A stretch of 64,000 nt of DNA from an uncultured Luminiphilus sp. (lineage in GTDB: Bacteria; Pseudomonadota; Gammaproteobacteria; Pseudomonadales; Halieaceae). Location: positions 39,330 to 103,329 of the forward strand of contig CAJJBO010000017.1 of assembly GCA_905182485.1 (NCBI GenBank). The letters are read 5' to 3'. The position numbers were made by a program, and so were the translations under genes. Below the pieces are notes generated by a model. The model was given only the letters and a program-made list of their open reading frames with translations, was not told where the DNA came from and did not search any database. Positions 10,460 to 19,702 of the stretch are shown one piece after another. The stretch's first letter is position 1, and each line of letters opens with the position of its first letter.

Positions 10460-11680
10460 TCACCTCACCATCGTATTCAGATCAAAAATGGGCAGCAAAA
10501 TGGCGAGCACTATGGTCAGCACCAGGCCCCCCATCAATACCACCATTGCGGGTTCGAGTAGTCCCATGATGGCTCCCAGCGTCATTTCGAGCTCACGCTC
10601 TTGGTTGGTTGCTGAACGCTCCAACATTTTTTCTAGATCGCCGCTGGCCTCACCCGACGCCACCATATGAACCATCATAGGCGGAAAAAAAACCTCCTGT
10701 GACAATGCGCGACTCAGGCTGGACCCCTCTTGCACTTTGACAGACACCGTCCCACTTGCCTGTCGCATCACCAAGTTGGTCATGACTGACCCTGCGATCC
10801 GCAAAGCGTGTATCAGGGGGACACCGGACGCCATTAAAATACTCAGTGTTGACGCGAAACGAGCGCTGTCGAGCGCGACGAATACACCCCGTAAACCAGG
10901 AATCCGCAATAAAAGTTGGTGCCATTTTTTACGCCGCTGGGCATCTTGAAGGGCTCGCCGAAAAAGCCATATCGACCCTACCAAACCGATCAGACAATAC
11001 AGCGCGTAGTCCCGTAAAAAATCACTAAGCCAAATCAAACCAACGGTCAGTGGCGGCAGCGCTTTTTTGCTGTGCGCGAAAATACCGATCAACTCAGGCA
11101 CAACAAAAATCATGAGTGCAGCAACCACCGCTATCGCCACAGCAATTAGCACGATGGGGTAGATGAGCGCCATCTGAAGTTTTTGAGCGGTATGCTGGCG
11201 GGTCTCAGTATAATGTGCCAACTGCTCTAGCACTGGAGCAAGCTGCCCCGCCTCCTCTCCCGCGTTCACCATAGCGCGATACATTTCTCCAAAGGCTTGC
11301 GGGAATTGATTCAGCGAGTGTGCCAAGGTGTGGCCCTCCGAGACCTTAGAGCGGATCTGTAACATCATCGATTTCACAGCAGACCGGCGGCTTTGTTCCG
11401 CGACCGCTTGTAAGCACTCATCTAGTGGCAGCGCCGAAGCGACCAACGTGGACATTTGGCGCGTCATCAAAGCCAGCTCTCCAGCGCTGAGACGGCGATT
11501 GCGCAATCGAAAACGACCGGACTCTCGAGTACCTGACGCACCCAGAGCCACTGTTATCTCAACTGGGCGTAACTGTTTTTGTCGCAGCACACTCCGAACC
11601 TGACGGTCAGAGTCGCCCTCCAATACGCCTTTAACCAGCTTGCCTTCACTGTTGAGCGCTTGATAACGGAACGCAGGCAT
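10460..11680 (-). CDS. gspF: Type II secretion inner-membrane platform protein F
   Basis: MPAFRYQALNSEGKLVKGVLEGD; duplicated GspF domain. Confidence 0.96.
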   Translation of the reverse strand: MPAFRYQALNSEGKLVKGVLEGDSDRQVRSVLRQKQLRPVEITVALGASGTRESGRFRLRNRRLSAGELALMTRQMSTLVASALPLDECLQAVAEQSRRSAVKSMMLQIRSKVSEGHTLAHSLNQFPQAFGEMYRAMVNAGEEAGQLAPVLEQLAHYTETRQHTAQKLQMALIYPIVLIAVAIAVVAALMIFVVPELIGIFAHSKKALPPLTVGLIWLSDFLRDYALYCLIGLVGSIWLFRRALQDAQRRKKWHQLLLRIPGLRGVFVALDSARFASTLSILMASGVPLIHALRIAGSVMTNLVMRQASGTVSVKVQEGSSLSRALSQEVFFPPMMVHMVASGEASGDLEKMLERSATNQERELEMTLGAIMGLLEPAMVVLMGGLVLTIVLAILLPIFDLNTMVR

Positions 11681-11684
11681 ACCG

Positions 11685-13202
11685 CTAATTGACCGCTGTC
11701 ACGCGAAGCACTTCTTCTAAGCTTGTCTCACCACTGATAATCCGCTGGCGTCCGTCGGCTTGAATGCCGGGGCTCTGTTCGCGAGCAATGCGCAGCAATG
11801 TCTGCTCGCCATCCCCTCTGTGAATCGCCTCCCGCAATTCGTCCCCGATGACGATCGACTCATAAATACCCATCCGTCCGCGATAACCCATCATATTGCA
11901 GTGTTCACAACCACGGGGGCGATAAAGCACCGCTGGCCCATCAGCCATCGACAAACGTTCCCGCTCGACTTCATCAGGCTCATAAGGCTGGCGACACTCA
12001 GTGCATAAGAGCCGCACTAAACGCTGGGCCATCACACAGAGCAAACTAGAGGACAGTAAGAAAGGCTCTACTCCCATATCGCGGAGACGCGTGACGGCAC
12101 CAATCGCGGTGTTGGTATGTAAAGTCGATAGGACAAGGTGGCCAGTCAATGACGCTTGCACGGCAATTTCCGCTGTTTCAAGGTCGCGAATTTCGCCCAC
12201 CATGACAATATCTGGGTCTTGGCGGAGAATAGCGCGCAAACCGCGAGCGAAGGTCATATCGACCTTTGTATTGACCTGCGTTTGCCCCACCCCTGGCAAC
12301 ATATACTCAACGGGGTCTTCAATCGTCAGAATGTTGCGTGACGTTTCATTGATACTCGACAGGCCTGCATATAACGTTGTGGTTTTGCCAGATCCCGTGG
12401 GTCCCGTCACCAAAATAATGCCGTGTGGACTCGCTAACGCACCGCGGTAGGTCTGATCGACCTGCTCATTCATGCGCAATTCACTCAGGTCCAACTGTCC
12501 CGCCTGTTTATCCAGTAGCCGCAACACGACTCTTTCACCAAATGCAGAGGGGATCGTGGACATGCGGATATCGATACCATGACCTGCTATTCGCACGGAG
12601 ATTCGGCCATCTTGTGGCACTCGTTTTTCAGCGATGTCGAGTTTAGCCATCACTTTCAGGCGTGATACGAGCAGCGGCGCCAGCATCCTTTTCGGTGAGA
12701 GTATTTCGGTCAATACACCGTCAATACGATAACGGACACTCAGCCGTTCCTCGAAGGTTTCAATATGGATATCGGAGGCTTGCTCCTTCACCGCCTGAGA
12801 CAAAATGGCGTTAATGAGACGAATAATCGGCGCATCATCCTCTGCATCCATCAGATCCCCCAACTCAGGGAGCTCATCCACCAAGCGCGACAGATCAATA
12901 TCGGAAGAGAGGTCATCCGCCATCTGTGCCGCTTCGTTTTGAGTACGCTGGTAGGAAACGGTCAACCTCTGACGAAAAGCAGCGTCATCTAATGCCTCGA
13001 GGGAGAATACCTCTCCCGTATAACGACGCACCTCAAGCAGCACTTCAGGGGCCATAGGGGCAACGTAATACAAAATGAGAGCCCCGCTGGTGCGCTCCAG
13101 AAGCACATTACGGCTTTGCGCAAAGGTAAAGGGTATGCCCGATACGGGCCCGCGTGGCGGGGGGTCAGAGAGTGCTTGCGTCGCGAGGGTTGATTCCGTC
13201 AT
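11685..13202 (-). CDS. gspE: Type II secretion ATPase E
   Basis: Walker [16 protein letters not shown], Asp box, GEIRDLETAEIAVQASLTGHLVLSTLHTN, CxxC motifs. Confidence 0.97.
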   Translation of the reverse strand: MTESTLATQALSDPPPRGPVSGIPFTFAQSRNVLLERTSGALILYYVAPMAPEVLLEVRRYTGEVFSLEALDDAAFRQRLTVSYQRTQNEAAQMADDLSSDIDLSRLVDELPELGDLMDAEDDAPIIRLINAILSQAVKEQASDIHIETFEERLSVRYRIDGVLTEILSPKRMLAPLLVSRLKVMAKLDIAEKRVPQDGRISVRIAGHGIDIRMSTIPSAFGERVVLRLLDKQAGQLDLSELRMNEQVDQTYRGALASPHGIILVTGPTGSGKTTTLYAGLSSINETSRNILTIEDPVEYMLPGVGQTQVNTKVDMTFARGLRAILRQDPDIVMVGEIRDLETAEIAVQASLTGHLVLSTLHTNTAIGAVTRLRDMGVEPFLLSSSLLCVMAQRLVRLLCTECRQPYEPDEVERERLSMADGPAVLYRPRGCEHCNMMGYRGRMGIYESIVIGDELREAIHRGDGEQTLLRIAREQSPGIQADGRQRIISGETSLEEVLRVTAVN

Positions 13203-13208
13203 GTGAGG

Positions 13209-15218
13209 TCACTCGCCCTCTGCAGTATCCAACGGCACTTCAGGCAGCTGCTGTATCTGCTCTTCCCAAGTGGGTAAGACCGGCAAACTCCCATCGTCCA
13301 GAAACATCAGACCTCTCTCTCGACGCTCCAGCTGCTGGTCACGAATGAAGCGATATTTTTCAGCCGTCGCACCTGCCAAATCTTGGTCGTCTCGGATAAT
13401 CGTCGGACGAATAAACACCAACAAGTTAGACTTGGTTACCGACACAACGTCATTGCGGAAAAGCCGACCCAGCAGGGGGATATCTGACAATAGCGGTACT
13501 CCCTGCGTTGAATCCTGAACGTCTTCTTTGACTAATCCACCCAGTACTAAAATATCGCTATCGTTTGCCAGTACTTTGGTTTCAATTTTACGCTCGTTGG
13601 TAATCACATCAGAGGCTGCCAGAATTTGTGCCGAGATACTCGATACCTCTTGAACAATATCCAAGACGACTGAATCACCCTCATTAATCTGCGGCGTCAC
13701 TCTTAAAGTAATACCGACACTCTGACGCTCTATTGTCTGAAAGGGGTTTGACGCACCATTAGCAGAGCCCGTATTCGTGTAGGAACCCGTCACAAAGGGC
13801 ACCTCTTGCCCTACGGTAATAAACGCCTCCTCGTTGTCGAGGGTCAGCAGACTCGGCGTCGATAAGATATTCGCATTCCCTTGGGTTTCGAGTGCATTCA
13901 GAATGACCGTCATGGTCAGCGATTCATCCACCATACCCCACCCGAGCGTCGCCCCCGGTGTGCTGGCCAATGCGCCCGCTACGCTCCGTGTATCAATCAC
14001 TTCCGAACCGTTATCAGGCAGCAGCGCGCCGGCCAGTTCTGCGTTACGCCTCTGTTGAGCGCTGCTATTGCTGATATTACCGCCATAAAGGCCGCTATCA
14101 TTGGCAAACAGCCACTGCAGTCCTAATTCCTGCCCCTCTGTCATTTCCATTTCGACAATGATGGCTTCGATCAAGACCTGCGCACGGCGGATGTCTAACC
14201 TCGTGATGACCGATTCTAATGCGGCCATTTCGTCGGTGTCGGCAGTGATGATGAGGCTATTGGTGCCAGCATCCGCTTCAATGGTTGATTCGCCACCGCC
14301 TCGTTGAGTACCTCCCGCCTCTAGACGCGCGATATTTTGCATCACGCGTGTCAACACCTCTGCCGTTTCAGTGGCGTCGGCGTACTCCAAATAGACCACC
14401 CGAACATTGCCAGATTGTTCTAACGGCGAGTCGAAATAAGCGACCAATTTTCGAATACGCTCAACGGACATTTCGTCGGCAGTGACCACCACACTATTGG
14501 TGCGTTTGTCCGCAACCAGGATCACGTCTTTATTAGCCTCAGCCCCCTCGCCCTGCCGCGCTTTCTCAAGCGTATTGAGCATACTGACAACATCTTCGGC
14601 CACGCCATACTTGAGTCGGATAATTTCCGTTGTTTGAATCGCGGATCGATCCATCCGCTCAATGATCTCGACAATACGGCCAATGTTGGAACGAATGTCC
14701 GAGATGATGATGGCGTTGCTCGGCGCATAGGCTGCCATGTGCGCCTGCTGCGGCACTAGGGGTCTTAACACAGGAATCAACTTAGCCGCTGATATATTAT
14801 CAAGCCGAATCACTTGGGTCACATATTCGTCATTGCCCAGTAAATCTTGATTTTCTATCAGCGGCACAGGCGAAGAGCGCGCATCTTTGCTCGGGACAAT
14901 CCTCACGACCTGTCCACTCCTCACTGCGGTATAACCTTGCACATCAAGGATAGAAAGGAATAGATCGTAGAGTTCTGACTGCGTGACGGGTTTAGACGAA
15001 ATGACCCGCACCTCCCCCTTCACATTTGGATCCACCACCATAGTGGTGCCCGTGACATCGGCGACAAACTTAATGAACTCTTGAATATCCGTATCTTTCA
15101 GATTGACCGTATATTCCTGCGCCGCCAAATTGGGCGTGACCAACAAAAAGATGGCCGCCGTTACGCCGCGTAATGTGCGCAAGGAAAATACGGTAGAACG
15201 ATTTTTTATCACGGTCAT
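13209..15218 (-). CDS. gspD: Type II secretion secretin D
   Basis: N0-N3 domains and secretin core (VPLLSDIPLLGRLFRNDVVSVTKSNLLVFIRPTII). Confidence 0.97.
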   Translation of the reverse strand: MTVIKNRSTVFSLRTLRGVTAAIFLLVTPNLAAQEYTVNLKDTDIQEFIKFVADVTGTTMVVDPNVKGEVRVISSKPVTQSELYDLFLSILDVQGYTAVRSGQVVRIVPSKDARSSPVPLIENQDLLGNDEYVTQVIRLDNISAAKLIPVLRPLVPQQAHMAAYAPSNAIIISDIRSNIGRIVEIIERMDRSAIQTTEIIRLKYGVAEDVVSMLNTLEKARQGEGAEANKDVILVADKRTNSVVVTADEMSVERIRKLVAYFDSPLEQSGNVRVVYLEYADATETAEVLTRVMQNIARLEAGGTQRGGGESTIEADAGTNSLIITADTDEMAALESVITRLDIRRAQVLIEAIIVEMEMTEGQELGLQWLFANDSGLYGGNISNSSAQQRRNAELAGALLPDNGSEVIDTRSVAGALASTPGATLGWGMVDESLTMTVILNALETQGNANILSTPSLLTLDNEEAFITVGQEVPFVTGSYTNTGSANGASNPFQTIERQSVGITLRVTPQINEGDSVVLDIVQEVSSISAQILAASDVITNERKIETKVLANDSDILVLGGLVKEDVQDSTQGVPLLSDIPLLGRLFRNDVVSVTKSNLLVFIRPTIIRDDQDLAGATAEKYRFIRDQQLERRERGLMFLDDGSLPVLPTWEEQIQQLPEVPLDTAEGE

Positions 15219-15222
15219 CCTA

Positions 15223-16263
15223 TCAACGGTTCGTTAAATCGACACTGATTGTCACGTTGCCACCCTCTCTCGTCATATCAAATGTCGCTTCAGTGGCCTC
15301 TTTCATCAGCGTGTATAATTTTAGCGTGTTAGTCGTGTCACTCAGCGAAAGGCCGTTAACCGCCGTCACCACATCGCCAGTCTTAAAACCCAGCGCGTCA
15401 AAAGCTGCACGCTCTTGGCTGGGACTGATGCGATAGCCGATGATCGCACCATCGGCCTGCACCGGCGAGACCGTTAACAAACTGGCCAATGACTCAGGCT
15501 TCTCGTAGAGCGCCCGTCGGTAACGTTGGGCGACTTCGCTTCGCTCAGCCTCACTCGCGACCGGCGCTCGCGCCTCAGGCCGAGGTACAGTGAGTGAACG
15601 ATTAGACGGCGTTGCGGGTCCTGCTCTCGATGGTGTCGTGGGCACTAGCAGACCCACGCCCTCATACAACGTTAACAGCTCATAAGTCCCATTGTTATCG
15701 ATGACAATGATTTGTGGCATTACTTTTGCCAAAGTCACTTGACCAGAAGCTGGCAAACCATCCCCAACGGCATAGACCCGCTCTGCTCCATTCGCTCTGA
15801 TCACCGCACTCCCCAAGCCGTCCTCTGTCGAGGCCACAATCCCCGTTAAGGTCAAAGGCAAACGCGTTTCTGCCGCATTTCGCTCTATCCCATCACGGTT
15901 ATCCGGGGGTTCATTGGCCCCTGGGGAAGCGTCTAGCTCGTCTGGGATCCCTCCAAACACACCGGACCCAATGACCGCACTGGTATCGATGGCTACCAAT
16001 CCGATCTGAGCAGAAGACCGAGGTGGGTTCAGTGCCAAAGCGGGTACCGATTCAATGGCACTGCCCCGCCAGGGAATCCACATTAATTGGCTCACACTCA
16101 AAAGAGACCAGAGCACCAGAAGAATAATGAGCACGTCTTGGATCCGCTTCAAGGCAACAGGATCGCGCGCGAGCCGCTGCCAAATGCGACGCAAACGCAT
16201 CTCGGCTGACGCCATCGTTCCTTGAAATTGCGCTTTCCATCTGCGCTGCTCAACACTCTTCAC
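15223..16263 (-). CDS. gspC: Type II secretion protein C
   Basis: TM, homology region LPLTLTGIVAS, C-terminal PDZ-like domain; first gene of operon. Confidence 0.9.
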   Translation of the reverse strand: MKSVEQRRWKAQFQGTMASAEMRLRRIWQRLARDPVALKRIQDVLIILLVLWSLLSVSQLMWIPWRGSAIESVPALALNPPRSSAQIGLVAIDTSAVIGSGVFGGIPDELDASPGANEPPDNRDGIERNAAETRLPLTLTGIVASTEDGLGSAVIRANGAERVYAVGDGLPASGQVTLAKVMPQIIVIDNNGTYELLTLYEGVGLLVPTTPSRAGPATPSNRSLTVPRPEARAPVASEAERSEVAQRYRRALYEKPESLASLLTVSPVQADGAIIGYRISPSQERAAFDALGFKTGDVVTAVNGLSLSDTTNTLKLYTLMKEATEATFDMTREGGNVTISVDLTNR

Positions 16264-16341
16264 AATCTTGCGCTACGTCCCGCTATTCTTCATCGATCAT
16301 CATACGCTTTGGGTATCAAAAATACTCGCGTTACGCCCCAA

Positions 16342-16370
16342 GAATACCGTTACGAACAGTACGGTTATTC
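16342..16370. repeat. Imperfect inverted repeat GAATACCGT-N10-ACGGTTATTC in gspC/TPP-operon divergent region
   Basis: Arms match as a 10-bp inverted repeat with one missing base. Confidence 0.5.
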
Positions 16371-16450
16371 GCGAAAGAACAAGGTTCTAAGCAGAGAATT
16401 ACCCCAACACCTAACTTTGAGATTCAATCTGGTTGTGCTAGATTTATCGG

Positions 16451-16534
16451 ACCTGCGGGGCGGCACACGCCTGAGATGCCTAATCGGCAAACCCGTTGAA
16501 CCTGAACCGGATCATACCGGCGGAGGGAACAGGT
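16451..16534 (+). promoter_or_regulatory. TPP riboswitch (THI element)
   Basis: Conserved CTGAGAT ... ACCCGTTGAACCTGAACCGGATCATACCGGCGGAGGGAACAGG core; ACCTG (16451-16455) pairs with CAGGT (16530-16534) as P1. Confidence 0.95.
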
Positions 16535-16568
16535 GGCATGACGCTTTTGTCCCATACCCCCTGCACTC

Positions 16569-16599
16569 GTCTCCGCTCAGCTCAGCTCTGAGGAGAGAC
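16569..16599 (+). promoter_or_regulatory. Candidate Shine-Dalgarno-sequestering hairpin downstream of TPP aptamer
   Basis: GTCTC/GAGAC outer and CTCAG/CTGAG inner arms enclose GAGGAGA immediately before ATG 16601. Confidence 0.6.
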
Positions 16600-16600
16600 C

Positions 16601-18820
16601 ATGTTACCAATGATCATTGCCATTTTCACCATGCCGACCCAATCTGATTCGACGGGCGACTCAGCCGGTGGCTTCACTGAATGCCTAGGTAACGGCCACA
16701 CCAAGCTCCAGCCAGCAGCTCGCAGAGTGAGCGTCCAAGGTCGGAAGTATTCGTACCTGTTTGGGTTCATTGGCCTACTGAGCTGGACCGTGGCCGAGGG
16801 TTCCACGGGCGCTCTGGAAGAAGTTACCGTCACAGCGACCCTTTTGACTGAGGCCTCCCCCGCCCGTCACCGATGCGGTGAAGACGCTGGCGAACGCGGC
16901 GCAGTCCACCTCGAAAACATGATCTCTCTGGCTCCTAATATCGCCAGCTCTTCAGGTGCGTCTCGCAATCGCTTTTTTCAAATTCGCGGCATTGGTGAAC
17001 GCAGTCAATTTGTTGAGCCAATCAATCCATCAGTAGGCGTTCTGCTCGATGGCATTGATCTCAGCGGCTCGGGAGGCGCGTTGACGCTCTACGATCTCCA
17101 GCAAGTCGAAATTCTGCGCGGGCCTCAGGGTACTCTAATGGGGGCCAATGCATTAGCGGGGCTCATCGCACTTCGCAGCACAGCCACTGATAGTGCGACA
17201 CGCGAGGCAACCGCAGGCGTCGAAAATAACGGCGGTAGACAAGTCGGCATGCGATTGGGCGGCACACTTGGAGACGGCGTGAGCGGACGAATCGCCGTTC
17301 AGCAATTTCAAAGTGATGGTTTCGTCGACAACCAATGGCTAGATCGAGACGATACCAATCAGCGAGATGAGCTAACAGGTCGAGCAGCGCTCCGCTGGCA
17401 GGCCACAAAGCACGCCCTCGAAGTCGCTGCGTATTACACCGATATCGACAACGGCTATGACGCTTTTTCATTAGACAACACCCGCTCAACGCTCTCTGAT
17501 GAGCCGGGCGAGGATGACCTCACCTTAAAAGCGGCCCGTTTGAATTGGGAGTACCGCGGCGGTGCATACGACAGTCTGCTGCAAATGAGTCATGCCAAGA
17601 CGCTCAGCACCTACAGCTATGACGAAGACTGGAGTTATGTCGGTATTGCTCCCGGCTGGGAATACAGCTCCTTTGATCAGTACCGCCGCGATCGATCCAT
17701 GAGCAGTGCAGAATGGCGGCTGCAATCGGACGTCCCAGCATCGACCCGTTGGGCGCTGGGCGTGTATGCCCGAGAAGAAAGTGAGGCGCTCCGCCGCGAT
17801 TATACGTACCTCTCTTCACCCTTTCATAGCGATATCGACACCCTCACCACCGCGCTATTTGGGCAGATTAACCATGATATTAATGCTCAGTTAGCCGGCT
17901 TCGTGGGTGCCAGAGTGGAGCAGCGCGATAGTGACTACGTCGACAGTGTGGGTGTTGATCATTCATTTGATCTCTCCTACTGGACCGGTCGAGCTGGTCT
18001 CATCTGGCAATACCAATCGGACCAACAACTCCACGTGACCGTGTCTCGTGGCGCCCGCGCAGGGGGACCCAATGCACAACTCCTCGCGAGCATTGATGCA
18101 CTCCCGGAGGCAGGCCAAGGCACACTCTCTGGGCTCGGCACTTTTGACGAAGAGACACTCCTTAGCCTGGAGCTAGGCTGGGTGACGTTCTGGCCCGAGT
18201 ATCAACTTCGCTCTCAACTCACCCTGTTTGCAATGGATCGACAGGATCAGCAAGCTAAGGCGTCACTGGTCATTCCTCGGAGCGACGGTAGTACCGCCTT
18301 TATTGACTACACCGACAACGCAGCGGGTGGCAAACACCGAGGGCTCGAATGGGAGGCGACTTGGCGCCCCTACGAATCGCTGACGTGGAGGGCGTCTATC
18401 GGCCTACTGGATGCTTATTTCGATGATTACATCAGTGCAACGGGCGAGGATTTATCGGGTCGATCACAACCACAGGCACCCGAATGGCAGTATTCACTCG
18501 GTGCGACGTGGGCGCTACACCAGCGCGTCTCTTTGCACCTCGAGGCAGTCGGTAGCGACGATTATTTTTTCTCAGATCGGCATACTGTTCAGGCGCCAGA
18601 AAATCATCAAATCAACGCCAGTCTGTCGGGTGAGCTTCGCTCATGGCAGTGGACACTCTGGGCCAGAAATTTGACCGATAGCACCACGTTTACGCGAGGG
18701 TTTGGTACGTTTGGCAATGACCCACGCAAAGAATACCGGCTTGAAGCCTACCGACAATTTGGAGAACCTCGTGTCGTGGGTTTCACACTACACTATCGTT
18801 TTATGGAGCGCCCAAAATGA
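16601..18820 (+). CDS. TonB-dependent outer-membrane receptor, probably for thiamine
   Basis: TonB-box-like EEVTVTA, plug domain (FFQIRGIGERSQF), beta-barrel with C-terminal aromatic residues (LHYRFMERPK); directly downstream of TPP riboswitch. Region about 16855-16895 may hold two compensating indels. Confidence 0.9.
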   Translation: MLPMIIAIFTMPTQSDSTGDSAGGFTECLGNGHTKLQPAARRVSVQGRKYSYLFGFIGLLSWTVAEGSTGALEEVTVTATLLTEASPARHRCGEDAGERGAVHLENMISLAPNIASSSGASRNRFFQIRGIGERSQFVEPINPSVGVLLDGIDLSGSGGALTLYDLQQVEILRGPQGTLMGANALAGLIALRSTATDSATREATAGVENNGGRQVGMRLGGTLGDGVSGRIAVQQFQSDGFVDNQWLDRDDTNQRDELTGRAALRWQATKHALEVAAYYTDIDNGYDAFSLDNTRSTLSDEPGEDDLTLKAARLNWEYRGGAYDSLLQMSHAKTLSTYSYDEDWSYVGIAPGWEYSSFDQYRRDRSMSSAEWRLQSDVPASTRWALGVYAREESEALRRDYTYLSSPFHSDIDTLTTALFGQINHDINAQLAGFVGARVEQRDSDYVDSVGVDHSFDLSYWTGRAGLIWQYQSDQQLHVTVSRGARAGGPNAQLLASIDALPEAGQGTLSGLGTFDEETLLSLELGWVTFWPEYQLRSQLTLFAMDRQDQQAKASLVIPRSDGSTAFIDYTDNAAGGKHRGLEWEATWRPYESLTWRASIGLLDAYFDDYISATGEDLSGRSQPQAPEWQYSLGATWALHQRVSLHLEAVGSDDYFFSDRHTVQAPENHQINASLSGELRSWQWTLWARNLTDSTTFTRGFGTFGNDPRKEYRLEAYRQFGEPRVVGFTLHYRFMERPK

Positions 18821-19080
18821 AACTGACTGCCGAATTGAGCGTATATCCGCTCCGAGAAGATTTTAAAAACGTGGTCGAGGCGTTTATTAGCGAATTACTC
18901 AAGCATGAGGACATCGTCGCCGTCACGAATTCAATGAGCACGCAAATCAGTGGCGAAGACACCGCTGTTTTCGCCGCTATCGAAAATGCACTGCGCACCA
19001 GTTACCAGCAATTTGGGCATCAAGTACTCGTAGCAAAATTCATTCCTGAACATTTTGCCGACATTGGTCCATTAACCTAA
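18817..19080 (+). CDS. Small YkoF/thiamine-binding-family protein (single domain)
   Basis: MKLTAELSVYPLRED....VTNSMSTQISGED pattern; in TPP-regulated operon; overlaps receptor stop. Confidence 0.72.
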   Translation: MKLTAELSVYPLREDFKNVVEAFISELLKHEDIVAVTNSMSTQISGEDTAVFAAIENALRTSYQQFGHQVLVAKFIPEHFADIGPLT

Positions 19081-19081
19081 C

Positions 19082-19702
19082 GTGAATGCGGTAGAGATCT
19101 GCGCCGTTTTACTGGCGCTGGCTTATGTCATATTGGCCATACAGCAACGACGAATTTGCTGGCTTGCCGCCATTATCAGCGCCATGCTGTATGTCCATAT
19201 TTTTTGGCAGGTCGCGCTTTATTTAGAGGCGCTCTTACAGGTGTTTTATATCGTCATGGCGTTGTACGGCTGGTCTGCTTGGGGACGTCATCAGCCGCGT
19301 GATCACAGCCATAACCATAACCACAGCAAGAGCAAGAGCAAGAACAAGAACAAGAGCCAAAGCCAAATTCAAACCTGGACCGGACAGCAACATCTTATCG
19401 CCTGCACCGCGGTCATCAGTCTGAGTCTGATTTTGGGGTGGGGGATGCAAACATGGACTGACGCTGCCCTACCTTTTTTTGATGCGGCAACAACTGTTTG
19501 CGCATTACTCGCCACCTGGATGGTGACGCAAAAACTGCTCGAGAATTGGCTTTACTGGATCGCAATCAACGCCGTTTCAATCGGTTTATATTTGGCTCGA
19601 GATTTATCACTGACCGCTGCCTTGTTTGTTGGCTATGTCATCCTCGCGATAGTCGGATATCGCACTTGGCGGACACAATGGTTACGGCAGCAAACCGCTT
19701 AA
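19082..19702 (+). CDS. pnuT: PnuT/PnuC-family transporter, probably thiamine
   Basis: Multi-TM protein with PnuC-like W-rich helices (YGWSAWG), in TPP-regulated operon. Confidence 0.8.
   Translation: MNAVEICAVLLALAYVILAIQQRRICWLAAIISAMLYVHIFWQVALYLEALLQVFYIVMALYGWSAWGRHQPRDHSHNHNHSKSKSKNKNKSQSQIQTWTGQQHLIACTAVISLSLILGWGMQTWTDAALPFFDAATTVCALLATWMVTQKLLENWLYWIAINAVSIGLYLARDLSLTAALFVGYVILAIVGYRTWRTQWLRQQTA
19308..19366 (+). repeat. Low-complexity short repeat tract inside pnuT encoding HNHNHSKSKSKNKNKSQSQ
   Basis: Tandem degenerate 6-mers (ataacc, agcaag, aacaag, agccaa). Confidence 0.85.

Noticed and set aside
16538-16591. 18-codon leader ORF (MTLLSHTPCTRLRSAQL) after the TPP aptamer
   Set aside because: No clear Shine-Dalgarno of its own and no recognisable leader-peptide features; the region is better explained as riboswitch expression platform.
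19308-19366. Short repeats as a CRISPR-like array
   Set aside because: Units are only 6 nt, no spacers, in frame inside a transporter gene.
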